From NCBI GenBank assembly GCA_964644705.1, contig CAZXYF010000027.1, positions 1-23,847 of the forward strand: a DNA stretch of 23,847 bases, in the 5' to 3' direction. Made by a program: the position numbers and the translations under genes. Shown here piece after piece: positions 1 through 7,832 of the stretch. This DNA comes from CAZXYF01 sp964644705 (lineage in GTDB: Bacteria > Planctomycetota > Brocadiia > SM23-32). The notes under the pieces were generated by a model that worked only from the letters and a program-made list of their open reading frames with translations, did no database searches and was not told where the DNA came from. Positions within the stretch are counted from its first letter, which is position 1, and every line of letters begins with the position of its first letter.

Positions 1-180
1 GTGCTGTATCGTACGGAAAAAATCCCACTCGCCTGCCGCAGGGGTCCTCAGGTTTCTATCTACACAATGGGATACATGCGAAATAAATCCGCCCCGCCAT
101 TGCATTCGTGGGACAACCATTGATAGTTTTTTTGTTCTTCTGACTCCCAGAAACCTTAGAACAATTTTGCAGAAGCGCTT
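1..180. repeat. Diverged direct repeat, copy A (left edge cut by window)
   Basis: This stretch repeats, with substitutions and small indels, at 348-518. Shared blocks occur in the same order: GCTGTATCGTA near the start, CTACACAA, TAAATCCGCC, and a 34-nt block at 139-172 that differs from 477-510 at only two positions. The two GC hairpins that are intact in copy B are broken here by substitutions, so this looks like the more decayed copy. No coding capacity is visible. It could be a small non-autonomous mobile element or a duplicated intergenic structural element; no target-site duplication or terminal inverted repeat was recognised. Confidence 0.65.
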
Positions 181-371
181 GAGAAACACCGGATGTCATT
201 TCCAGCTATTTTGCGAATTGGGGTTCACTATATTTCCCAACGGATCAGGAGTTCTGAGCCACATCCCCCTCTGGTGAAACGTCAGCGAAAGGCAAGACCC
301 GGGTTAAGCGGGCTTGCATAAGTTTCCCAAGGTTTCCATGTCGTACATTGCTGTATCGTATGGCCAGAATC

Positions 372-390
372 CCCCGCGCTTGCCGCGGGG
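372..390. other. Stem-loop 1 of repeat copy B
   Basis: CCCCGCG (372-378) pairs perfectly with CGCGGGG (384-390) around the loop CTTGC. On the minus strand the loop reads GCAAG and the stem is followed by GGATT. The same loop and the same flanking GGATT recur at 438-456, so both hairpins appear to be copies of one small motif. Confidence 0.6.
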
Positions 391-437
391 AACCTTAGGT
401 ATCAACCTACACAAAAGGCCGAACATTCGAGTAAATC

Positions 438-456
438 CGCCGGGCTTGCCCCGGCG
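438..456. other. Stem-loop 2 of repeat copy B
   Basis: CGCCGGG (438-444) pairs with CCCGGCG (450-456) around the loop CTTGC, and the stem extends by AAT/ATT if C437 is bulged. The loop is identical to that of the hairpin at 372-390 although the stem sequence differs. Different stems with preserved pairing suggest that the structure, rather than the primary sequence, is kept. Confidence 0.6.
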
Positions 457-548
457 ATTATTAGGTTTTTTGCTTTTCTGACTCTCAGAAACCTTAGAAC
501 ATTTTTGCAGGACCGCTTAAATGGGATGCCCAGTTGTTTGGAACGACC

Positions 549-1502
549 TCACCGGTCCAGCACCCCACGCATGGGGGTGGTGCCCTCTGTGAATTTGCCC
601 GGGTAGGTCTTCCATTGTTTCTGCGTCCACAACCAGTCGCCGGGATCGCGTTTGATCGCTTTTTCGGCCTCGTCCATGAGCCGCTGGCTGATCCGATAGA
701 TCTCTTCTTCTTTCTCAGCGTCCTCCCGGGGACTAACCACCCTCGTTATCCGAACATTGACCGTCGGCGGTGCCCCTTCAGTGCGCGAGGCAACGAAAGC
801 TACCGGGCAGCCGGTGGATATACTCAACCGTGCTATGGAAGTATGCACGGAGGAGGGGCGCCCCATAAAATCCACAAACACGCCATCTCTGCGGGCATCC
901 TGATCGATAAGAAGGGCGACGTGACCTCCGTGGCGCAGCGTGCTCACGAGCTGACGCAGGGCCCCCTCTTTGTCCACCACCTTTTGCCCGCCCGTTTCTC
1001 GCAATTGCCGAATATATTGGTCAAGCGCATCATACGGCATACCGCGCACCACCGACGTCGGCGGATAGCCCAATTTTGCTAACGCCACACCGGCCGCTTC
1101 CCAACAACCAAAATGGGCGGTCACGAAAATGAGCCCCTGACCTTCATCGCGCTCCGTCAGCAGTTCTTCCCCATGGAATTCGACCGAATCGCGCCAGTCC
1201 CCCATCAGCACCTTCTGGCGGAACTGAAACGCATCAGCCAGAGCCACGCAAAACGACCGGGCGCTCTCACGCAACAATCTCCTGGCCTGTGACGTGGACA
1301 TATCAGGAAACGCATTCTGGATGTTTTTCGTCCCGATTTGCTTGCGTCCATCCAGCCCGCTCAACCACCAGGCATCTGCGGTTTTTTCGGCAAGAAACCG
1401 GGCCATCCGCCAGTGCAGTCGGGCCATTACTTCGACGAAAGACTGCGCACACAGACGTAACATGCCCCCCACCAGTTTTGATCGAGAGGATTCGTCACTC
1501 AA
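549..1502 (-). CDS. lpxL: LpxL/HtrB-family lipid A (Kdo2-lipid IVA) acyltransferase
   Basis: 317 residues, the usual length of the LpxL/LpxM lysophospholipid acyltransferase family, which adds secondary acyl chains to the lipid A precursor at the inner membrane. The catalytic H-x4-E motif is visible as HFGCWE (H130, E135). The conserved LLIDQDARRDG-VFVDFMG block lies at 197-213 and the family C-terminal DWLWTQKQWKTYP motif at 289-301. A hydrophobic N-terminal anchor is less clear than usual. The start is TTG at 1502: an in-frame stop lies just upstream, and GGAG sits 9 nt before it. The alternative is an internal Met at residue 14. It follows leuD by 54 bp on the same strand and is probably its co-transcribed last gene, a link to lipid A rather than to leucine-type chemistry. 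The acyl donor and exact acylation position cannot be read from the sequence. Confidence 0.9.
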   Translation of the reverse strand: MSDESSRSKLVGGMLRLCAQSFVEVMARLHWRMARFLAEKTADAWWLSGLDGRKQIGTKNIQNAFPDMSTSQARRLLRESARSFCVALADAFQFRQKVLMGDWRDSVEFHGEELLTERDEGQGLIFVTAHFGCWEAAGVALAKLGYPPTSVVRGMPYDALDQYIRQLRETGGQKVVDKEGALRQLVSTLRHGGHVALLIDQDARRDGVFVDFMGRPSSVHTSIARLSISTGCPVAFVASRTEGAPPTVNVRITRVVSPREDAEKEEEIYRISQRLMDEAEKAIKRDPGDWLWTQKQWKTYPGKFTEGTTPMRGVLDR

Positions 1503-1556
1503 GAGACATCACTCCATAATTCGGGATGTTTCCACGGCATCTCATATCCCCGGAAA

Positions 1557-2051
1557 TCACCCGGCGGATTCCGTCCGTTCACGCGCAAATTCCAACAGCC
1601 CCCCGGCATCAATAATCCGGCTTATCTCCTCAGGGAACGGGGGGAAATCATGCCTCGTTCCTTTGCTCAGGTTCTCCACTGTTCCAGTCTCAAAGTCCAC
1701 TTCGAGTTCGTCGCCCTCCTCAGCCTCCCGAGCTGCTTCCGGGCATTCGGCGATGGGCAAACCGATATTGATGCAGTTGCGAAAGAAGATCCGTGCAAAT
1801 GACTCGGCCACCACACAGGCAATGCCGAAACCTTTAAGCGCGATGGGCGCGTGTTCCCGACTCGATCCACAACCGAAGTTTGTACCGGCCACGAGGATAT
1901 CTCCGGTATCCGCTTTCTCGACGAACTCCGGGTCCGCGTCTTCCATACAGTGCTCGGCCAGCTGATCGGGATCCGTCGTGTTAAGGTAACGGGCCGGGAT
2001 GATTTCATCGGTGTTGATGTCATCGCCGAATTTCCAGCATTTGGCTTTCAT
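1557..2051 (-). CDS. leuD: Isopropylmalate/homoaconitate-type hydro-lyase small subunit
   Basis: 164 residues, the short LeuD/HacB swivelling-domain form that pairs with a separate LeuC/HacA-type large subunit. Hallmarks are GDDINTDEIIPARY at 9-22 and the FGCGSSREHAP signature at 59-69. The loop after the first helix reads YLNT (22-25); in methanogens YLRT is reported for homoaconitase and YLVY-like loops for isopropylmalate isomerase, so the substrate cannot be fixed here (3-isopropylmalate, homoaconitate and 2,3-dimethylmalate are all possible). The start was set at ATG 2051, where family homology begins, with GGTGA 7 nt upstream. An in-frame ATG at 2129 would add 26 unrelated residues and overlap the activase stop. 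It is separated from its presumed partner leuC by the 4.2-kb activase gene. Confidence 0.88.
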   Translation of the reverse strand: MKAKCWKFGDDINTDEIIPARYLNTTDPDQLAEHCMEDADPEFVEKADTGDILVAGTNFGCGSSREHAPIALKGFGIACVVAESFARIFFRNCINIGLPIAECPEAAREAEEGDELEVDFETGTVENLSKGTRHDFPPFPEEISRIIDAGGLLEFARERTESAG

Positions 2052-2121
2052 AGTGCTATCACCATCAAAAAAGTATGAAACGTAACAAAGAGAATGCGAC
2101 TCAGGTCCGGCTGCCGGCAAT

Positions 2122-5100
2122 TCAGGCATGCACGTCCTGTCGATTGGTGTCTTTCATGGTCTCGCTGGCCTGATGTACGAACGCTTCCAGCGCCGTACCT
2201 TCACTGGCCTGCTGCAGGCCGTCGTAATCAAGCTTAAGCACCGGCATGTTGTAATCACTCCTGTAGCGTTCGAGCAAACTGTTCACGATCGCGCCGGGCA
2301 TGCAGCCAAACGGAGCAACGTTGACGACACCGTTGAACCCATGTTCGGCATATTCCACCGCCCGGCCCATACTGAGAATGGCCTCGCCCTTGATCTGGGG
2401 ATGCAGATACTCACTACCCATCTCCATCACTTCACTGATGGGCGTCTCTCGAGGTATATGTTCAATGACATCCTCGAAGTTTTTCGCCACTTTACCTTCC
2501 GACCACCGTGCCGCGAATTCGGTCAACCACTCCTTCACAAAAGTCCAGATCTCGCCATTCTGCCACGCCACATCTCGGCGATCGGCCGCAATGTAGCTGA
2601 GCCACTCCTGGAGCGGCGGCAACATGACCTGCGCACCGGCATCTTCCAGGCGGCGCACGAGGAAGTTATTCGCAAAGTCATTGGACCGGACATAGATCTC
2701 ACCGACAATACCGATCAACGGCCGCTGCTCCGAACGGTCCACCGTGATGTCCTCCAACTTCTGGCGGATCCCGCGGACACATTCATGATAGTCCCCCTGT
2801 TTCTCGGCCACCCGCTCAAGTTCGGCCAGACCCTCTTTATAAACTCGATTGGTCTCGCCGTCGTTGACTTCGTACGGGCGGATCTCGCGCACCATTTTCT
2901 GCATGAAGTCCACAATCAACGACAGCTCCCAGCAGGCTCGATAGAAATCAGCCCCAAACGTTTCCACGTGACTGGAAAACTCCTCGGTCTGATCCAGAAC
3001 CACCATGGGGACTTCCTCCAGCCCGAGATCGTCCAGCACCATACGGTGAAATTTGTGATACTGGCCGAACCGACAGGGTCCGTTGGACTGCGCCATGAAG
3101 AAGGCCGCCCGCGACGGATCGAAATCATCACGTTGCGTCGTCTTCACGATATCTCCCGTGGTGAGGATGCAGGGGAAACACTCCTTCCCGGTCGTGAACT
3201 CCCGCCCGAGTTCCACACTCTCCGCATCGGACATGGGCAAAGCTTCCGCCTCGATACCGTTGGCGCGCAACACGGCCGACATCATTCGGCCATGATCGTC
3301 CATGTAGGGGATATAGACTTTCAGATCTTTTTCCTCACGAATATCGAAAAACAGATCCTCGCCGCGCGCCTCTTTCTCCGTCTTGCGTTGACCGGAGCTG
3401 CGCAGGCTATCCAGAAATGCCTCACACCGGGTGATGGCCCCCACATCCGCGCTGTGTTCATCGATTTCAAGGGTCAAATAAGGTTCACCAAGCACTCGAT
3501 CGAAAAACTTGCTGATGAAGGAATCGGGCCCGCAGCGGAAATTTGTGATGTAAATGGCGTGCAGGTTCGGCTGCTCGGAAACATATCGACCGGCCGAGAT
3601 GATTTTCTGCCCGTATTTCCAGAACATATGCGGGAAATCATCCGACATTTCGTCGTAATCCAGTGGGAGGAAATCAATGGGCAAAGCCAGCGCACCCAGA
3701 TCGCGCAGTTTATCGGGGATTGCCAGATTCATGCCCGGATCACACCCGTTGTACGGTCGGCTCATGATGGCCAGAGCAATCTCATCATCATCCAGCCCGT
3801 CCAGGACCTCCCGGCCACGTTCCTGACAGCTTTGCCGGAACCGATCCCACGCGGTCCAGGCCTGTTCAATCGCCTTTTCCGTGCGATCACGGGGGATTTC
3901 GAAGAGCTGCGCCAGATCGCGCAATTTCTCCGAAACATCATCACGACCTCGTTCAAAATGGAAAAGCGGGGAGAGAAGCGGGAGCTCCCCGGCCTCCACC
4001 TCGTCCTCAAATGCCGTTTCCAGAAGGTGGGGAAGACTCTGCACAAGCGGGCAGAGATAACTGTGAATAAAGTCTTCCGCCTCTTCCTCCATATTGATGA
4101 TTTTTGGGACAAAAATGTAGTCCACATCTTTGTCCATCAGATTGGCCACGTGCCCATGCGCCACTTTGATCGGAAAACACGTCTCGGTGGTCAGATGCTC
4201 CGCCCCACTGCTTATGATCTGCCGGTTGGTGGGATCGCTCAGCACAACCTCGCAACCGATCTCCGTAAAGAACGCCTTCCAGAAGGGATACTGATCAAAA
4301 AAGGTCAGAGCCCGGGGCATTCCAATTTTCACGCCAATATTTTGATCGGGCTGATCTTTGGAATAGGTGTTGAGAAGGAATTCCTGTCGTTCCTCAAACA
4401 GTTTCGGCAGATCCTCTCCCTCCGAATATTCGCTCTGATCGTCGAATTTCCCGCATCGGCTTCCGTAATGGAGGGGATCCTGCCCCTCAATGGACACCTT
4501 GTGAATCTCGCAGCGGTTGGAACAGCCTTTACACTCAAAGGTGTTCAGCTCGTAATCCACATCACGCAGATCGAATCCGCGGAACTCGGTCTCTCCATCG
4601 CCGTCCTCCCGCGCAATGATAGCCGCACCGTAGGCCCCCATAACGTCCTGATGGGGTGGAACCGTAATGTCTTCCCCGGTGACCTCCTCGAAGGCCGCCT
4701 TGACGCCGCGGTTGAAGGCCACGCCGCCCTGGAAGAAGATGTTCTCGCCAACACGCCGATCCTCCACCACGCGGTTGAGGTAATTGTAAACAATTGAGTA
4801 GCTGAGACCGCCCACCAGATCATCCGTGGGCACCCCACGTTGCTGATGGTAATTGAGATCACTCTCCATGAACACGGTGCATCGTTCCCCAAGTTTCACC
4901 GGTTCGTCACTGGAAAGCGCCGTATCGCCAAACTCCTCTTCAATGTCCAGATCCAACCTTTCGGCCTGTTCTTCCAGAAAGCTGCCGGTTCCGGCCGCGC
5001 AGACTTTATTCATCGCAAAATCCACCACGGCCCCGTCTTCCAGGGAGATGTATTTTGCATCCTGACCGCCAATCTCAAAAATCGTATCCACATCGGGATC

Positions 5101-6318
5101 CATCGCGGATGCCCCTCGAGCGTGGGTTGTGATCTCATTCTTTACGATGTCAGCCCCCACAAATTCCCCACTGAGATAACGCCCGCTGCCCGTCGTGCAG
5201 CACCCCCGCACGCGGACCTTCCCCTCCAGCTGCTGGCCGACATCATACAGCGCCTTTTTCACCGCCTCCAGCGGCCGTCCCTCCGTCATCAGATAACAGC
5301 GCGCAATCACGTTGTGTTCGGAATCGATGACAACCGCATTGGTGCTGATGGAACCGATATCCACCCCCACGTAGGCGTCAACCTCCTCCGCGCTGTCATC
5401 CAGTTTTCGGCAGCTCACATCCGTCTCGTATCCGTCGCCCTCCAGCGGAGTGAGTCGCTCCGCATCCTGGGCGGTCTCCTCCATATGCCGGCGCAGGGGC
5501 GTCAGATCATCAATGGCCCACTCTTCATCGCGATCGCGAGCCTCCAGAACTGCGCCCAGAGCTCCGGTGCATCCGGGATGCTCGGGAACAACGAGTTCGT
5601 CCTCGTCGAGTTCCAGCACTTCACGCACGGCCCGCAACATGCCAACGTTCAGAGCAACCCCGCCCTGGAACGCCACCGGGCGCTCAAACTCTTTCCCCTT
5701 GCCCAGGTTGCTGCGGAAATTGCGAACCATGGCAAAACACAGCCCTGCCACGATATCGTAGTCAGGGGTGCCCTGCTGCTGAAGATGAATCATGTCACTC
5801 TTCGCAAATACCGAACAACGCCCCGCGACACGCGGGGGATTGTCACTTTTGAGGGTCAGTTCACTGAATTCTTCGATACTCAGGTTGAGTCGTGACGCCT
5901 GCTGATCGAGGAACGATCCCGTACCGGCCGCACATATGCTGTTCAGAGCAAAATCAACCACCCGTGGTTTCCCCGAATCATCGGACTCAAGGCGGATGAG
6001 CTTGGAATCCTCGCCGCCCACCTCCATGATCGTCCGGACCTCGGGGTGAAGATGCATGGTGGCCCGGCTCTGGGCCACAATTTCATTGATGAACGGAATT
6101 CCCAACAATTCACCGATATCCTCGGCGGCCGCACCGGTAACGGCCAGTCCCGCGAGCCCATCATACCGTTCACGCACATTCTGAAGCTGGTCAAGAACCA
6201 CCTGGTAGGGGCGCCCGTATGTACGCACGTAGTTTGATTCCTGGAGATTCCCCTCTGCATCCACAATTACCAAATCCGAACTGACGGACCCTACATCTAA
6301 ACCAGCGTAAACGTTCAT
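2122..6318 (-). CDS. Giant 2-hydroxyacyl-CoA dehydratase activase-type fusion protein (two BadF/HgdC domains plus DUF2229/HgdB-like region)
   Basis: 1398 residues, close to the length I know for this family. Two ASKHA-fold activase (BadF/BadG/HgdC) domains occur in tandem: residues about 3-265 and 314-570, each beginning with a phosphate-binding GLDVGS or GVDIGS loop. Each carries the two cysteines that in HgdC bind the subunit-bridging [4Fe-4S] cluster: C129 (CAAGTG) with C168 (RCSVF), and C440 (CAAGTG) with C480 (RCTVF). A C-x2-C-x3-C cluster (C596, C599, C603) plus C622 follows, then a DUF2229-type region (about 660-770) and HgdB/COG3581-like segments to the end, with SRPYNGCDPG (853-862), NFRCGPDSF (926-934) and QSNGPCRFGQY (1077-1087). 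HgdC uses ATP to inject an electron into a radical dehydratase; the function of the fused giant is not established. ATG 6318 has GGAG 8 nt upstream. It sits between leuC (53 bp gap) and leuD (70 bp gap). Family assignment is firm, substrate unknown. Confidence 0.9.
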   Translation of the reverse strand: MNVYAGLDVGSVSSDLVIVDAEGNLQESNYVRTYGRPYQVVLDQLQNVRERYDGLAGLAVTGAAAEDIGELLGIPFINEIVAQSRATMHLHPEVRTIMEVGGEDSKLIRLESDDSGKPRVVDFALNSICAAGTGSFLDQQASRLNLSIEEFSELTLKSDNPPRVAGRCSVFAKSDMIHLQQQGTPDYDIVAGLCFAMVRNFRSNLGKGKEFERPVAFQGGVALNVGMLRAVREVLELDEDELVVPEHPGCTGALGAVLEARDRDEEWAIDDLTPLRRHMEETAQDAERLTPLEGDGYETDVSCRKLDDSAEEVDAYVGVDIGSISTNAVVIDSEHNVIARCYLMTEGRPLEAVKKALYDVGQQLEGKVRVRGCCTTGSGRYLSGEFVGADIVKNEITTHARGASAMDPDVDTIFEIGGQDAKYISLEDGAVVDFAMNKVCAAGTGSFLEEQAERLDLDIEEEFGDTALSSDEPVKLGERCTVFMESDLNYHQQRGVPTDDLVGGLSYSIVYNYLNRVVEDRRVGENIFFQGGVAFNRGVKAAFEEVTGEDITVPPHQDVMGAYGAAIIAREDGDGETEFRGFDLRDVDYELNTFECKGCSNRCEIHKVSIEGQDPLHYGSRCGKFDDQSEYSEGEDLPKLFEERQEFLLNTYSKDQPDQNIGVKIGMPRALTFFDQYPFWKAFFTEIGCEVVLSDPTNRQIISSGAEHLTTETCFPIKVAHGHVANLMDKDVDYIFVPKIINMEEEAEDFIHSYLCPLVQSLPHLLETAFEDEVEAGELPLLSPLFHFERGRDDVSEKLRDLAQLFEIPRDRTEKAIEQAWTAWDRFRQSCQERGREVLDGLDDDEIALAIMSRPYNGCDPGMNLAIPDKLRDLGALALPIDFLPLDYDEMSDDFPHMFWKYGQKIISAGRYVSEQPNLHAIYITNFRCGPDSFISKFFDRVLGEPYLTLEIDEHSADVGAITRCEAFLDSLRSSGQRKTEKEARGEDLFFDIREEKDLKVYIPYMDDHGRMMSAVLRANGIEAEALPMSDAESVELGREFTTGKECFPCILTTGDIVKTTQRDDFDPSRAAFFMAQSNGPCRFGQYHKFHRMVLDDLGLEEVPMVVLDQTEEFSSHVETFGADFYRACWELSLIVDFMQKMVREIRPYEVNDGETNRVYKEGLAELERVAEKQGDYHECVRGIRQKLEDITVDRSEQRPLIGIVGEIYVRSNDFANNFLVRRLEDAGAQVMLPPLQEWLSYIAADRRDVAWQNGEIWTFVKEWLTEFAARWSEGKVAKNFEDVIEHIPRETPISEVMEMGSEYLHPQIKGEAILSMGRAVEYAEHGFNGVVNVAPFGCMPGAIVNSLLERYRSDYNMPVLKLDYDGLQQASEGTALEAFVHQASETMKDTNRQDVHA

Positions 6319-6371
6319 TGGTTATGCTCCGTGAACATATATTTTGGTTGGTTCCTCAACACAGCGTCGAG

Positions 6372-7631
6372 CTATATCTCATCGGGATGGGTGATACGTC
6401 CCGTGATGGCACTGGCCGCTGCCACCGCCGGATTGCACAGATACACCTCACTTTCGGGATGCCCCATCCGCCCTTTAAAGTTCCGGTTCGTGGTCGCCAG
6501 CGCTCGTTCACCGGCCGCCAGAATACCCATATGCCCGCCCAGACATGGCCCGCAGGTGGGCGTGCTGACGACGCCTTCAGCATCGACGAAAACATCCAGA
6601 AGTCCTTCATGCATGGCCTGCTGATAGATGTCCTGGGTGGCGGGAAAGACGATCAACCGGACATCCTCTGCCACTTTGTGACCGCGCAACAAATCGGCTG
6701 CAATACGCAGATCGGTGATTCGCCCGTTGGTGCATGAACCGATCACAACCTGATCGATCGAAAGGTCCGAGTATTGTTCCACCGGATTGGCGTTGGAGGG
6801 GAGGAACGGCGCCGAGACCTGGGGGCTCATTCCACTCACATCCCATTGATAACTTTCAACATAATCCGCCTCCGTATCGCTGGCATACCGCGTGATCGGA
6901 TTCTGGGCGCGTCCTTCGCAATAATCCCCGGTGATCTCATCCGGGGCTACAATACCATTCTTCCCGCCGGCTTCAATCGCCATGTTACACATCGCCTGCC
7001 GATCATCCATGGGAAGGGTATCGATGACCGACCCACCGAATTCCATGGCCCGATACAGGGCTCCGTCCACACCAATCTGTCCGATGGTGTACAGGATCAG
7101 ATCTTTTCCACCCACCCACCGCGGAAGCTCTCCAGTGAATGTGAATTTCATGGATTCTGGCACGCGGAGCCACACCTGGCCGGTGGCGAAACAGGCGGCC
7201 AGATCGGTGCTCCCCACTCCCGTGGAGAAAGCACCCAGAGCGCCGTAGGTACAGGTGTGGGAATCAGCACCAATGATGAGCTGTCCCGGACCAACCAGCC
7301 CCTGCTCGGGGAGAAGGGCATGCTCGATTCCGACCCGACCCATCTCAAAATAATGGGTTATCTCGTGCTCATCGGCGAATTCCCGGAGTTGTTTGACCAG
7401 CGTTGCCGCCTGGATATCCTTGCAGGGTGTAAAATGGTCCGGTACGAGAGCAATACGTTCCGGATCCCAGACCTCCGTGAAACCCACTCGTTCGAACTCC
7501 TCTATAGCGATGGGGGCCGTGATATCGTTGCCCAGACAGAGATCGACATTCGCCATAACATATTCGCCCGGCTGGACCGTATCTCGGTCACAGTGAGCTG
7601 CAATAATTTTTTCCGTGATGGTCATTCCCAT
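6372..7631 (-). CDS. leuC: Isopropylmalate/homoaconitate-type hydro-lyase large subunit (aconitase family)
   Basis: 419 residues, the archaeal/HacA-like length rather than the approximately 470 of E. coli LeuC. The three cysteines expected to bind the catalytic [4Fe-4S] cluster are C300 (SCTNGR), C360 and C363 (TCGPCLGG). GADSHTCTYGALGAF lies at 121-135 and a typical C-terminal NRNFKGRMG block at 382-390. With LeuD it would dehydrate and rehydrate a 2- or 3-hydroxy dicarboxylic acid in the cytoplasm. ATG 7631 was chosen because GGAG lies 7 nt upstream; an in-frame TTG at 7649 would extend it by six residues but lies upstream of that GGAG. It heads the leuC-activase-leuD-lpxL group and has a structured leader. 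The exact substrate is not resolvable; isopropylmalate is the default guess, but no leuA or leuB is in view. Confidence 0.9.
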   Translation of the reverse strand: MGMTITEKIIAAHCDRDTVQPGEYVMANVDLCLGNDITAPIAIEEFERVGFTEVWDPERIALVPDHFTPCKDIQAATLVKQLREFADEHEITHYFEMGRVGIEHALLPEQGLVGPGQLIIGADSHTCTYGALGAFSTGVGSTDLAACFATGQVWLRVPESMKFTFTGELPRWVGGKDLILYTIGQIGVDGALYRAMEFGGSVIDTLPMDDRQAMCNMAIEAGGKNGIVAPDEITGDYCEGRAQNPITRYASDTEADYVESYQWDVSGMSPQVSAPFLPSNANPVEQYSDLSIDQVVIGSCTNGRITDLRIAADLLRGHKVAEDVRLIVFPATQDIYQQAMHEGLLDVFVDAEGVVSTPTCGPCLGGHMGILAAGERALATTNRNFKGRMGHPESEVYLCNPAVAAASAITGRITHPDEI

Positions 7632-7673
7632 GAAAACACTCCACAACAACCTGCATTGCAGGGCAGTTAGTTC

Positions 7674-7721
7674 GGTAAAAAAATAAAAACATCCCCGTCA
7701 GCACAGCTGCACAGAAACGGG
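7674..7721 (-). terminator. Candidate attenuator/terminator in the leuC leader
   Basis: On the minus strand CCCGT (7721-7717) can pair with ACGGG (7698-7694) over an 18-nt interval that contains a further GCA/TGC pairing. It is followed by a T-rich tract (GTTTTTATTTTTTTA, 7690-7676). The stem is short, so strength is doubtful. Its 5' arm overlaps TTACCCG (7724-7718), which is perfectly complementary to CGGGTAA at 7792-7786 near the predicted transcript start. That would give an alternative, mutually exclusive pairing. It could also simply be the terminator of ruvX. Confidence 0.35.
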
Positions 7722-7742
7722 TAAATCAACCGTCTGTGACAC

Positions 7743-7756
7743 TGCCAGATCTGACA
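7743..7756. promoter_or_regulatory. Imperfect dyad in the leuC leader
   Basis: TGCCAGATCTGACA is a 14-bp dyad with one mismatched pair centred on AGATCT. It lies about 40-55 nt downstream of the predicted leuC transcript start. It could be a protein-binding site or chance; no known regulator is implied. Confidence 0.2.
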
Positions 7757-7802
7757 CATTACGCCGGACAAAAATTCTATCCCGCTTACCCGAGGATTTA
7801 TG

Positions 7803-7832
7803 ATTTTACCGTCCGGCATTCAATCGGTGCAA
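7803..7832 (-). promoter_or_regulatory. Candidate sigma-70-type promoter for leuC operon
   Basis: Reading the minus strand, TTGCAC (7832-7827) is followed after 18 nt by TAAAAT (7808-7803). The -10 hexamer is identical to that of the mraZ promoter candidate at 8833-8838. Transcription would begin near 7796, giving a leader of about 165 nt before the leuC ATG. Confidence 0.45.

Larger units (their letters stand above)
348..518. repeat. Diverged direct repeat, copy B (with two intact hairpins)
   Basis: Second copy of the element at 1-180, offset by about 340-347 bp. It holds two GC-rich stem-loops with the same 5-nt loop (372-390 and 438-456). It lies just downstream of the lpxL stop, reading in the lpxL direction. 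The spacer between the copies (181-347) contains no convincing ORF or structured gene; it has another CGGGCTTGC-like string near 309-317, perhaps a remnant of the same family. There is no T-run directly after either hairpin on either strand, so they are not typical intrinsic terminators. Confidence 0.65.

Noticed and set aside
372..456. Intrinsic terminators for lpxL
   Set aside because: The two stems are strong but no T-run directly follows on the minus strand.
1..518. CRISPR array
   Set aside because: Only two long, diverged repeats with a single spacer of about 170 bp; not the short regular repeats of CRISPR.
2052..2129. N-terminal extension of leuD to ATG 2129
   Set aside because: The extra 26 residues do not match the family, whose members begin at the KFGDDINTD region; the ATG also overlaps the activase stop.
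2128..4797. 889-codon plus-strand open frame opposite the activase gene
   Set aside because: It is the mirror of a GC-rich gene with strong family signatures on the minus strand; it has no recognisable domain and no ribosome site.
4840..5895. 351-codon plus-strand open frame opposite the activase N-terminal half
   Set aside because: Same reason: an antisense shadow of the two activase domains.
6774..7670. 298-codon plus-strand frame opposite leuC
   Set aside because: Overlaps the well-supported leuC over nearly its full length and shows no family motifs.
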